From positions 230,570,467 through 230,634,466 of the forward strand of contig OX336388.2 of NCBI GenBank assembly GCA_946902985.2: DNA of 64,000 nucleotides. The letters are read 5' to 3'. Positions 21,115 through 31,148 of the stretch are shown here, piece by piece (the first letter of the stretch is position 1; each line of letters begins with the position of its first letter). Position numbers and translations under genes: made by a program. The notes under the pieces were generated by a model. That model made no database searches. It was not told the origin of the DNA and was given only the letters and a program-made list of their open reading frames with translations. The stretch comes from Meconema thalassinum. Lineage: Eukaryota > Arthropoda > Insecta > Orthoptera > Tettigoniidae.

Positions 21115-21560
21115 TTTTCAAAGAATATGTGCACGCACATCCCAATAAACACCTACTGTATGTCTAGGCTTGTCGTCAGTCTCGGTCGTCATCAAATTAC
21201 GTGAGCGGAGACACGTTGACTTGTCGCCATCTCTAGTCGCTGTCGTCTGTCTCGGTCGCTTGTCTCTGTCGTGTGCAGCCAAATGGTACCTTTAGATCCA
21301 TCCTCTGCTTGCGAGCCATTCCCATAAACTGTAGTTGGTCCACCAGTGTAGAAGGTACAATTCCAGATGCAGACAGAATGAGATGCCCTATGTACACCTA
21401 CTTTAGCTTCCACAACTTCAATGGCCAGTACGGTGTATTTATTGGCCTTTTGGTCATAGGCCGTTTCTTTACTCTTCTTTAATCGTATCGGCTTACTAAA
21501 GACCACGTCATTTCAACTGTCTTCTCTGAGGTTTGATCTTTGCCCAGTGCTCCTTCATAC

Positions 21561-22454
21561 TGTTACGTGCCGCCGCGGACCGTCAGGAGACTTTCGGGGG
21601 AGTGACAGTGTGACAGACCAAAGCAGCTGTCTCGTTGGCCTTGGACAGAACCATCAGCCGGTGAGAGAAAGTTCCCACACCCTCCCGGCCCCCTCCCACC
21701 GGCAGACACCATAGCGGAGCACCTGTGAGTCATCGCGAGCCGGCCAGAGAATACGCGAAAAGTCTGGACTTAGAACCGACTAGAACTAACCCTTTGCCGC
21801 AAGGGGTTGTGTGACATTTAGAAATTTATAGGCCAGGGACTGATTCCATATATACCAGCGAGCTGCGGCGGGGAGTGGACAGTATTGGACAGTATTGGTC
21901 AGTTTTAGTGTGTATTGGAGTGTTTATGAGTGTCTAGTTCTGTGAGTGAGTGCGGAGCATTACAGCGATTATTACTGGACGTCTACGGTAACAGGGTGGA
22001 AGCCTGTCTGCCAGGGTGCAACTTTGAGTCAGGACTGTGAGTGCTTGGAGGTGACGTGGTGCTTCGTGGAAGACGTGGTCGAGGATCTGGGATCGACATG
22101 GGACGAGCAAGAGCGCACAAGAAGCAGCAAGAGAACTCTGGAAGTAAGTGAAGTAGCAGGCGCAGGGCTGTAGAGAACCTGTGTAGACTGTACGTTTGAG
22201 TGTGAGCTGGAACACTGTAACGCCTCACGGACAGAGTGAACATAAATAGCGAGGACAGTGGTGTGAACGTAAATGTGGAAACTAACAGTGGCTAGTAGTG
22301 TTTTTTGAAGTGAGACACAGTGTGTGTGTGTGTGTGTGTGTGTGTGCACGGTGTATGTTTGTAGACCTGCAATAAAGCTATATTTTTAAAGGACCAATGT
22401 GTTGTGCTTTTACCCACTGTAATCCAATTATCGAACTTGCTACCAGGGGTAACA
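21561..22454 (+). mobile_element. Solo LTR (894 bp) inserted in the RTE LINE
   Basis: Starts TGTTACGTGCC and ends GGGTAACA (inverted TGTTAC/GTAACA ends). A TATATA box-like site lies near 21851 and AATAAA at 22371-22376, in LTR order. Flanks are CATAC on the left and CATAG on the right, a 5-bp duplication with one change. Removing it restores the LINE reading frame order, which supports the boundaries. A TG dinucleotide run (22320-22346) lies near the polyadenylation signal. Confidence 0.75.
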
Positions 22455-22766
22455 CATAGCAATACGTTGCCGGTGTTGCTCTTTTCTCTCTTCCATCACA
22501 TCTTTCCTGTCTTCAACTTCGGTTTTTCTTGAAACCCTGGTGTTTGTTTAGTTTCTTCCAGAGGGGATTGCGATCTTCCAGGTAATCTCCGTCTTTTGCA
22601 GGTCACTTTCCACCTCTTTGAACCAGGCCTTCTTGGTCTTCGTATCATTAAAATAGGTAAGATCCGGTTCGTCAATCGTGTGGGTTTCGTTCTAACCAAG
22701 TGGCCATAAAATGTAATTCTCCTTTTCCTCATAACATCAGGGATCTTTTGGACATGAAGTTCTTCC

Positions 22767-22780
22767 TTTCGTTCTTTCAT

Positions 22781-22819
<39 letters not shown>

Positions 22820-22820
22820 G
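22767..22820. repeat. CTTT microsatellite
   Basis: About 13 near-perfect TTTC units interrupting RTE LINE coding sequence. Confidence 0.9.
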
Positions 22821-22957
22821 TCTTTCTTTGATCTCCAATTTTACTAACAGGCCTTTCTTGCCCATAGTGAGGCATTCCGCTGCATACATTGGCTCTGGTC
22901 GTATGACATTGCAATAATACCTGAGTTTGGCGTTCAGGGATATTGACTTTCTGTTGT

Positions 22958-22960
22958 AAA

Positions 22961-23026
<66 letters not shown>
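22958..23026. repeat. ATT microsatellite
   Basis: More than 20 uninterrupted ATT/TTA units between two LINE fragments. Confidence 0.95.
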
Positions 23027-23054
23027 GCACGGTTTCTGAACCTGCAATCCTCAC

Positions 23055-23793
23055 GGTGGCAGCAATAGCCCCAATAGATCTACTTGCATTGGGGCGACAA
23101 GAAATCTGGCGTACCCAAGGAGAGCAGGGAAAGAAATGTGCAAAGAAGCGTACCTTTAATCAACGAATTAGGCGATGACAACTCAGATGGGAAAGTGACC
23201 CTCGTGGTAAATGGACCAAGCGACTGATACCACCCTTGGATACCTGGGTCGAAAGAGTCCATGGTGAAGTCAATTATTACCTCACACAACTTCTAACAGG
23301 ACACGGATATTTCCGAAAATTCCTGCATAGAGTAGGCGGAGCGAGTGGTGCAACATGCATATATTGTGACGACATCGATGATGTACTTCACACCTTATTC
23401 GTGTGCGGCCATTGGATGATAAAGAGAGAATATGTGGAAACTGAATTGGGAGAACTGACACCAGATAATATTATTTCTGTGATGTTATGGAACCAGCAAT
23501 CATGGGATCATGTAGCAGTGTATGTGGAGGATGTCTTCGCCAGAAAAAGCGGGATCTGGAAGCGTACGAACGTCCTTAAGAGGAAATGAAGAAAGAAGAA
23601 GTCTGAAAGGCTAAGTAAGCACGACATCACCCTGAAATAATGCGAGAGCGGTTCCGGGGTGATGAACGCATCGTGGGAAAAGGGAGGTGGTTTTTAGTGG
23701 GTAAGAATCTCACACTACTGTGGAGTGCGGACCCTTCACAAGTGTCTTTTGAAGATTTTCCAGAGACCCTCGTAAAAATATATATTATTATTA

Positions 23794-23826
<33 letters not shown>
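23055..23826 (+). mobile_element. R1-like LINE, 5'-truncated 3' end with ATT tail
   Basis: It contains the C-terminal zinc-knuckle region of an R1/I-type LINE (see the coding entry), a 3' UTR of about 200 bases (…CTCACACTACTGTGGAGTGC…) and a TTA/TAT tail (23785-23826), the usual way such LINEs end. Upstream sequence shows a stop (TGA 23176) and probable frameshift, so this is a dead copy. Confidence 0.75.
23179..23589 (+). pseudogene. R1-like LINE ORF2, C-terminal fragment
   Basis: About 136 residues. After WESDPRGKWTKRLIPPLDTW comes LLTGHGYFRKFLHRVG, then a zinc-knuckle-like C-x2-C-x7-H-x4-C array (CIYCDDIDDVLHTLFVC) and a tail with ELTPDNIISVML…W. This order is typical of the end of R1-clade reverse transcriptase proteins. 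No reverse transcriptase or endonuclease domain is left. 5' truncated during insertion or later decay. Confidence 0.75.
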
Positions 23827-23827
<1 letters not shown>

Positions 23828-24237
23828 ACGGCTTCGGTGGCGTAGTTGGTAGCATACTGAACTGCTGCGCCCAAGATCGCGGGTTCAAACCCGGGCGAAG
23901 TCGTCGGATTTTTTAAGATCGTTAAAATCCTTCAGTGTGCCTTCCTTCGCAGGGGAAGTAAAGCCAGCGGTCCCATGTCATAGATTTATGGCATGTATAA
24001 AATCCTTCCACTAACTAAACTTGTGTGAAGCTAAATTTCTAGGATAGATTTCGTTGTAATGGTCTATCAATGTTCCAACGTTCACCACTAGGTGTCAGTG
24101 CATCTGGTAGCGAATGCTGGAACTACTTGAAATTGAACAAACTTGTAGCTCACCCCATGGGTGTCCGCTTGAAGCAGCTACAGCCTCTGGTGAGCCGAAC
24201 ATGTCCTCGGACACTCCCGGCACTAAAAGCCTTACGA

Positions 24238-24292
<55 letters not shown>
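23828..24292 (+). mobile_element. SINE-B variant with AAAT tail
   Basis: Head GGCTTCGGTGGCGTAGTTGG with A box and GGGTTCAAACCC B box. The body follows SINE-B as far as about 24130 and then switches to a different 3' part (GAGCCGAACATGTCCTCGGA) ending in about 14 AAAT units (24237-24292). A different 3' end on the same tRNA head suggests partnership with another LINE. Confidence 0.75.
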
Positions 24293-24674
24293 GAAATGAT
24301 AATTATTATTATTATTGATGGCGTGTTGAACTAGTGTTAGTACCTCGGGTCAGTAGTCGAGACAGGTCATATCGATTAGCGTTATCGATAATAGCAGCCC
24401 TGTAGCACGCAATGATGTCATATAATCGATATTTTTATCTGCACACACACGCTAAGTCACGGGGGGATTTGCATATAAAAGTCATTTTTACACAAGTCAA
24501 CAGTACGGCTATCAGAACTACTGTCGTTCACTAGCTCACGGCAGGTCTTCGCGCTGATGCGATGCGATAACCTGCATCGGACGAGGACACGGGAAGCTTT
24601 CTTACTTCCTACTCTCATCTCTCAACAGCAGAAACATTCTCCTGATTGCCTTCTTAGCTCTTATTGTAAGAAGA
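24293..24674. other. No recognisable feature
   Basis: Mixed sequence with a short ATT run (about 24301-24317). No coding frame or shared repeat seen. Confidence 0.45.
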
Positions 24675-24727
24675 TAATGGTCCATATGTTAACCACCTGC
24701 TATAGAAAGAGTTTGTAGGTTATTATC
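24675..24727. repeat. Repeat E fragment
   Basis: Contains ACCACCTGCTAT and GTTTGTAGGTTATTATCAAA, also found at 26735-26830, 30955-31025 and, split by a LINE, at 46790-46850 plus 48022-48060. Family not recognised. Confidence 0.55.
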
Positions 24728-25435
24728 AAACGAAAGTAATGGTAGTTCGGAAAAATATGGAAAAATTATAGCCAATATAAAAATTGATGACTTGAGAATT
24801 GAACAAGTGAAACAATTTAGTTATCTCGGTAGTGTAATCACAGAAGACAATAGATGCTTAATGGAAGAGAAGAGATGGATTGCATTGGCAAAACAGGCAT
24901 TTATGACTAAGAAAAACATTTTATCTAGCAAACATATGAATATAGATGTAAGAAAATCCTTTGCAAAATCATTTGTATGGAGTACATTGCTTTATGGAAG
25001 TGAAAGTTGAAACTCTCAGCAGTGTACTCCATACAAATGATTTTGCAAAGGATTTTCTTACATCTATATTCATATGTTTGCTAGATAAAATGTTTTTCTT
25101 AGTCATAAACGCCTGTTTTGCCAATGCAATCCTTCTCTTCTCTTCCATTAAGCATCTATTGTCTTCTGTGATTATACTGCCGAGATAACTAAATTGTTTC
25201 ACTTGTTGATTCTCAAGTCATCAATTTTTATATTGGTTTTAATTTCTTCCATATTTTTCGAACTACCATTACTTTCGTTTTCCGTTTGTTCCCTTTTAAT
25301 GTCCATAGTTTAAGAGTGTCTGATGGGACTTGCAACTACAGTATTAAGATGTCATCAGCAAATGTGATGCAATGTATCCTTCCCCCATTTGCTATCATTC
25401 CCTTTGCCTTCTCTTTCATGATCTGAAACAGGGAA
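24728..25435 (-). mobile_element. RTE-like LINE fragment with inverted duplication
   Basis: 25435 to 25021 on the minus strand encodes an RT fragment (ITFADDILIL, then KTKVMVVRK). 24728-24986 on the plus strand is an inverted copy of 25021-25278, so the two form a hairpin with arms of about 255 bases and a loop of about 34. Both arms encode QFSYLGSVITEDNRCL…RKSFAKSFVWSTLL-type RT C-terminal sequence. The arrangement may come from template switching during reverse transcription. Confidence 0.7.
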
Positions 25436-25439
25436 GGAA

Positions 25440-25618
25440 TGAATGAACAGAGAAATAAGGAAAATGGAAAGAAATAGGAACAGGGAAATAAAGAAGAAAG
25501 GAAAGAAAGCACAAAAGAAAGAAATCAAAAAAGGAAAAAGAAGGAAGTAAATAAAGCAAGAAACAAAGAAGGAAAGGTAGCAAGAAAGAAATGAAAAAAG
25601 AAAGAAAGAATGAGAGAG

Positions 25619-25653
<35 letters not shown>

Positions 25654-25669
25654 ATGAGAGAGAGAAGGA

Positions 25670-25717
<48 letters not shown>

Positions 25718-25744
25718 ATGAAAAAAGAATGAAAGAGAGAAGGA

Positions 25745-25784
<40 letters not shown>

Positions 25785-25877
25785 ATGAAAAAAGACTGAA
25801 AGAGAGAAAGAATGAATAAAGAATGAAAGAGAGAAGGAAAGAAAGAAAAAAAGAAAGAAAGAAAGAAAGAATGAAAA

Positions 25878-25909
<32 letters not shown>

Positions 25910-25936
25910 ATGAGAGAGAGAAGGAAAGAAAGAAAA

Positions 25937-25984
<48 letters not shown>

Positions 25985-26162
25985 ATGAAAGAGAGAAGGA
26001 AAGAAAGAAAAAAAGAAAGAATGAAAAAAGAAAGAATTAAAAAAGAAATAAAGAGAGAAGGAAAGAAAGAAAAAAGAAAGAAAGAAAGAAAGAAAGAAAG
26101 AAGTAAGAAAGAATGAAAAAGAAAGAAAGAAAAAAGGAATGAAAGAGAGAAGGAAAGAAAAA

Positions 26163-26198
<36 letters not shown>

Positions 26199-26273
26199 AG
26201 TAAGAAAGAATGAAAAACGAAAGAAATTAAGAAAGAAAGAAAGAATGAGAGAGAGAGAAGGAAAGAAAGAAAA

Positions 26274-26313
<40 letters not shown>

Positions 26314-26550
26314 ATGAAAAATAAATAAAGAGAGAAGGAATGAAAAAAAGAAAAGAAAGAAAGAAAGAAAGAAAGAATGAAATGAAAAAGAAATAAAAAA
26401 GAAGGAAGACAGAAAGGAAAAAGAAATAAAGAAAGACAGAAAAAGTAAAAAAGTGACAAGAAAAAATAAAGAGGAATCAAAGAAGGAAAAGAGAAGAAGA
26501 AACGAAAAACTGTAAAAAAAAGAGCAAGAAAGAAGACAAAAGAAATGCAG
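25440..26550. repeat. Long GAAA-type purine microsatellite
   Basis: About 1.1 kb almost purely of A and G, dominated by GAAA units with GAGAGA, GGAA and AATG interruptions. Open frames here (25591-26116 plus, 26037-26567 minus) are artefacts of low complexity. Confidence 0.97.
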
Positions 26551-26734
26551 GAAAGTAAGAAACCCACAAAAGGATGCGCTTTAATTGTCTAGATAAATCA
26601 CGTCCCACCACATAGGGTATGGCTCAGTAAATGCGAGACTGCCGGCTGTGATCACGTGCAGTGCCTCCTATGGCCGGCGTTACATCAGCACCAGCGGTGC
26701 GTGTGTTGTCATTCTTATTATTACCCCTTTATAG

Positions 26735-26830
26735 GATAGTGGTCTATATAGTAATCACCTGCTATAAAAAGAGTTTGTAGGTTATTATCAAAGGTGCTAA
26801 TAGTTGAAACTTTCAGCCAAATTACAACAA
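26735..26830. repeat. Repeat E copy
   Basis: Best copy of this short repeat: TATAGGATAGTGGTCTATAT, ACCTGCTATAAAAAGAG, GGTGCTAATAGTTGAAACTT. No terminal inverted repeats found. Confidence 0.55.
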
Positions 26831-26958
26831 CATTTCTTGTAGATGCAATATTTCTGCTAAGCAAATATTATATCTGTCCCATTTTATGGTGCTGGATAAA
26901 ATTTCAACTAGTAAATATAATCATAAATACTAAAATTTAACAATAAAATAATACATAA

Positions 26959-28142
26959 ACAAGAAGATCCGTGACGAACTAAAAGCCTACTTTTCTTAAA
27001 ATGTATGAATCATGCCAATCTATATACACCTATCTAGAAAAATAGCGAAATTATGTTGGTAATATCAAAATATCGTAATCAGTTCCAAATATACCTCCAG
27101 CCCAGTGGTTCTTAACCGGTGGTCCGCAGACCACGGGTGGTCCATGAGTGCCACGGGAGTGGTTAGTGGGAGAAAAAAGTCCACCAGCTCGTATAAAAAA
27201 GTGGCCAGTAAATGGGGATTTCGGAAATGATGTGCGTTGAACGAAAATCGTCCGAATGTATTCCCGGCGATGACTATCAGGGTTTGAATTGAAATATCTT
27301 TAAAATAAGGGTTATTGAGGAGAGGTTACAACTGATAAGGTGTATTGGAGGGAGGAGGAGGGGGGGGGGTCGTACATGATTCAATTTTAGGCTGAGTGGT
27401 CCGCAGACTTCTACGGATTCAGAACCACTGCCTAGCCTAATAGAGCACTGCAGTTGGCAGCCCTAGTGACTCGATATATTGTTAGTTCCATCTCTTAAGG
27501 TACAGAATACAAAATTTGGTTGAAGTCCAATGGATAGCATGGACGTTATATGCAGTTAGACATTGGATCTATCAGCGCGCGTAAAATCATGTTGGCAACA
27601 ATGTCATGCATATATTGGTCAGACATAATCTGAAATATTATGATCTCTTGTTGTGCCAATTTTGGATGAAATCCATTTGTTAGTATAGAAGTATTTTAAA
27701 ATTGGACCTATCAGCAGGCTTAGAGTCTTGTTGGCAGCACTGACGTATATTAGTTTCTCCTAATTAATCTAGAATGTTAGGTACTATACGTGTGAAAATT
27801 TTAAAGCTGTTGGCTTACATACTTTCTGATATATTAATATTTGGGTTAAAAAAAATAGAGACAGCATTTATTAACAGTTGGCAGGCCGGGTTGCTCTTAA
27901 GAATAGGGATAGTCATAATCTGTTATGGTACACATAGCGCATACGAAATTTACTCATACTGAATTTGGTTTCGATTGCTGCAGCGTTTAGGAGTTGATAG
28001 GGGGACACACACACAGCCAGACAGACAGACAGAAGGACAGACAGACAGACAGAAGGACAGACAGACAGACACACATTTCCCCGGATCGATCACATAAGTC
28101 TACTTTTTCCTCGTTTTAGCAAAATGTGAAAAGTAGGCTAAA
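26959..28142 (-). mobile_element. Helentron-like element (copy 2)
   Basis: Minus-strand copy with the same ends: 28142 side AGCCTACTTTTC and 26959 side GAAAAGTAGGCT then GTTCGTCACGGA hairpin. Its GACA microsatellite (28015-28076) is the complement of the GTCT run in copies 1 and 3. It is interrupted at 27103-27430 by a hAT-like MITE. Confidence 0.6.
27103..27430. mobile_element. hAT-like MITE (328 bp)
   Basis: Starts CAGTGGTTCTTAACC and ends GATTCAGAACCACTG. CAGTGGTTCT/AGAACCACTG are classic hAT inverted ends. It interrupts the Helentron-like copy, whose sequence resumes at GCCTAATAGAGCAC as in the other copies. A clear 8-bp duplication is not visible. Confidence 0.65.
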
Positions 28143-28224
28143 AATATGGTTGAAATGGAATTTTAGATACAGAAAATTAAGTAAAAAATAGAAAAAATGT
28201 CTTCTCTATAAAGTGTAAAGCTAC

Positions 28225-28440
28225 AGGCTACTAGTTGCTAGTATTCTTGGCTGTCACCCCGGAGGTACGGATTCAATTCCCGGCTCTGCCAAGAAATTTA
28301 ATTCTGGTCCGAGGCCTCAAACGGGATACACTCAGCCTCGTGAGGTAAACCTGAGAAGAGGTGACTTTCAATCCTACGTCTGCCATCTTGAAAGTGGTTG
28401 TTCCGTGGCTTCCCGTTTCTACTTTGTTAGCAATCAAAAT
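28225..28440 (+). mobile_element. Diverged SINE-A relative
   Basis: CGGAGGTACGGATTCAATTC then CCCGGCTCTGCCA, then CACTCAGCCTCG and TCCGTGGCTTCCCG in SINE-A order. It lacks the 3' body. More diverged than the other copies. Confidence 0.6.
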
Positions 28441-29250
28441 CAACGTTTAAATCATGAAAGTACCCAATAATCCTCATCTAATAGTACGTAACTCTGTGGC
28501 CTACATATATTAAAATCCAACATGGCGACCATCCGAAATATTTAGACGATTCTCAATATCTACGAATCTATTACAGCAATCAAACTAAAAACGAGTTTGT
28601 TGATAGAGGCAATTAACATAAGTAGGATATATGAAAATAGCCTATGTAGTTCTTCACAGAACTACTTGTTTATTTATTGGTGCCTTCATTGTGGCGAAGT
28701 TATGGCTCTAGATCCTCTCTTACACTTAACCACACACAATGCAATTTACATCAATACTCACATATGTTATTCTTAAGCAACCAAACTTAAATGCTAGAAT
28801 CAAAGTGGCAACTGCGTGATGTTAACTAAGCTATACAAATTTCATACAGTAATAACAATACATGGAGTTATACTATGGTCATTCACTCACACTCATACAC
28901 ATATTGTTCCAGTTGGCCTTCGAATTCAAGAGGAAATCTTTACATGCACGTTTGAAAGTTGTTAGTAATGTGCAATTTCTAACGTCACGAAAACGATTAT
29001 TCCAAATTCTAGTTCCCCACATTAGAAAAAGAGTTATTGAAAGCAGATGAATGATGTAGAGGAATTGCAATTATAGATCCAGATCGCGTGTGTCGATCGT
29101 GATAGGAAGAAGAAAAACGAAAATTTCTAGAGATAGTGAGGTGTACTTTCATTGAGAAGTCGATAGATGAGGGTACATATGTGCAGGTTTCTTTGTTGTT
29201 CTACTTTTAACCAGGAACATGTGTGAGAAAAATGTTACGTTTTTTAATGG
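28441..29250. other. Unassigned stretch
   Basis: AT-rich with one short hairpin followed by CTTGTTT (28643-28672) like the Helentron 3' end. Small frames only (about 60 codons); none recognised. Confidence 0.4.
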
Positions 29251-29340
29251 GCTAGGGTTCCGCCTGAATCAATACAATTATTGAAAATGATCACTTATAT
29301 GAGGTCATTAGAAATGGTACATGTTTCGAGGACTAATAGA
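29251..29340 (-). repeat. Truncated hammerhead-element end
   Basis: CCGCCTGAATCAATAC and GTACATGTTTCGAGGA match the arm of the hammerhead-bearing element at 48712-49380. On the minus strand TCCTCGAAACATGTAC is the second half of the ribozyme core. The first half is missing because the next element begins here. Confidence 0.55.
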
Positions 29341-29343
29341 CAT

Positions 29344-30712
29344 GTTTAGCCTACTTCTCACATTTTGCAAAAATGGGAAAAAACTAGACTTATGAGATCG
29401 ATCCGGGCAAATGTGTGTCTGTCTGTCCTTCTGTCTGTCTGGCTGTGTGTGTGTGTCCCCCTATCAACTCCTAAGCGGCTCCAGAAATCGAAACAATGCC
29501 GTATTTGAAAATGATGTCAGTGCTACCAACTGCTGAAAAATCGGAATTGAAATTTGAGCTCCATGTTGGATATCATGGAAGGTATGTATGGGAGCTATTT
29601 CAAAATTGGCACAGGTATGGATCATAATATTTCAGTTTATTTCCCAGGAGGCCATACATGGCAGTGTTACCAAAATGATTATAAGTCTGCTGATAGGTTC
29701 AATTGTTAAATGCATATAACTTCTACACTATCAATTCGAATTCAACGAAATTTCGTATGTCGTATGTGCACATAACCAGATATGACTGAGCGTATTCTTA
29801 AGAGCCAACAGGGCTGCCAACTGTATATAAATGCTCTCAATTTATTTTATCCAAATACCAATATATCAAAAAGTATGCAAGCCGACAGCTTTAATCTATG
29901 AACACGTATAGTACCTGACATTCTATATTAATTTGGAGCAACTTATATACGTCACTGCTACCAACATGATTCTAAGCCTGCTGAGAGGTCCATCTTTAAA
30001 TACATGTAACTTCTATACTATCATTTGGATTTCAACCAAATTTTGTATGTGCTATGTGTACTATAACAGGTATGAGTATGCGTATTCTTAAGAGTAACCA
30101 GGGCTGCCAACTGTTAATAAATGCTGTCTCTATTTTTGTTACCCTAATATCAATATATCAGAAAGTATGCAAGCCAATAGCTCTTGCACACGTATAGTAC
30201 CTGGCATTCTAGATAAATTTGGAGTAACTAATATACGTCAGTGCTGCCAACATGATTCTAAGCCTGCTGATAGGTCTAATTTTAAAATGCATGTAACTTC
30301 TACACTAACTAATGGATTTCATTCAAAATTGGCACAATAGATCAGATTATTTCAGATTATTTCTGACCAATACATGCATGACATTGTTGCCAACATGATT
30401 TTACGCGCGCTGTTAGATCCAATGTTTAATTGCATGTCACGTCCATGCTATCCATTGGACTTCAACCAAATTTTGTATTCTGTACCTTAAGAAATGGAAC
30501 TAAGAATATATTCAGTCACCAGGGCTGCCAACTGTAGTGCTCTATTAGGCTACATTGTGCCAGGTATACAGTGTTTCGAACTAATAAGAAATTTCGATAT
30601 TAACAACTTAATTTCGTCATTATTCTAGGTAGATCCATATAGATTAATCATTGGCATGAATCTTAAATTTTAAGAAAAGTAGGCTCTTTAGTTCTTGGCG
30701 GAACTTCTTGTT
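29344..30712 (+). mobile_element. Helentron-like element (copy 3)
   Basis: Ends as in copies 1 and 2; GTCT repeats near 29416-29440. The interior contains a tandem duplication with a period near 290 bases (GCGTATTCTTAAGAG at about 29789 and 30080; GGGCTGCCAACTG near each), explaining why it is longer than copy 1. No coding region. Confidence 0.6.
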
Positions 30713-31148
30713 GTCCCCTTCATCGGCCAATATTAAGCACTAAATGAGAAAATTATTTGATTATCGTAGCACCAAAATGTCAATAGCCACTGAACCTAAT
30801 ATGGTGCACCATATAGATAGATAGGATATTTGAAATGATTAAGGCACAATACACGAAAAAACATCAACAACTACATTGAATTGAACTGACTCAGTTACAA
30901 GTGTCGAATTATTTTCTTACCAGATTGTCGGGACATTTAGCCTTAATCCTTTACAGGTTAATGGTTTGTATAATAACCACCTGCTATGTAAACGAATTTT
31001 CTTTTGAAAGTGTTAATAGTTCATAAAACTAAATAAACAAACAGATCACTCTTCAGAGAAGCTATTCAAAAGGCAGAATTTAAAGACAGGAAGAAACAAA
31101 CAACTCGTAGAAAGTGGACTCAAGAGGTGAAAGATCGTCACTCAAGAA
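30713..31148. other. Unassigned, with a Repeat E fragment
   Basis: Repeat E fragment at about 30955-31025. No coding frame of note. Confidence 0.4.

Larger units (their letters stand above)
20641..21291. mobile_element. PIF/Harbinger deletion derivative
   Basis: About 55-bp terminal inverted repeats start AGGTACCATTTGGCTGCACA on both ends, flanked by TTA on each side (20638-20640 and 21292-21294), the Harbinger target duplication. Inside are the starts of two convergent genes that meet head-on after an internal deletion: a MADF-type DNA-binding protein (plus) and a transposase N-terminus (minus). Confidence 0.85.
21295..22960 (-). mobile_element. RTE-type LINE 3' end, interrupted by a solo LTR
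   Basis: Minus-strand fragments of the C-terminal part of an RTE-type reverse transcriptase. 22960 to 22830 reads YNRKSISLNAKLRYYCNVIR and AAECLTMGKKGL; 22780-22455 reads MRKRRITFYGHLVRTKP…; past the LTR, 21560-21505 reads KEHWAKIKPQRRQLK then stop. 3' UTR follows down to 21295. The LTR at 21561-22454 entered within the last codons. A CTTT microsatellite (22767-22820) has expanded inside the coding region. Confidence 0.7.

Noticed and set aside
22737..23054. 105-codon frame with a run of Asn
   Set aside because: The Asn run and Lys/Glu tail are translated ATT and CTTT microsatellites; only the middle is LINE-derived and is listed as such.
25591..26567. Open frames of 60-176 codons on both strands
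   Set aside because: They are translations of a GAAA microsatellite; composition alone keeps the frame open.
27103..27430. 8-bp target duplication for the hAT-like MITE
   Set aside because: The eight bases on either side do not match well enough to claim one.
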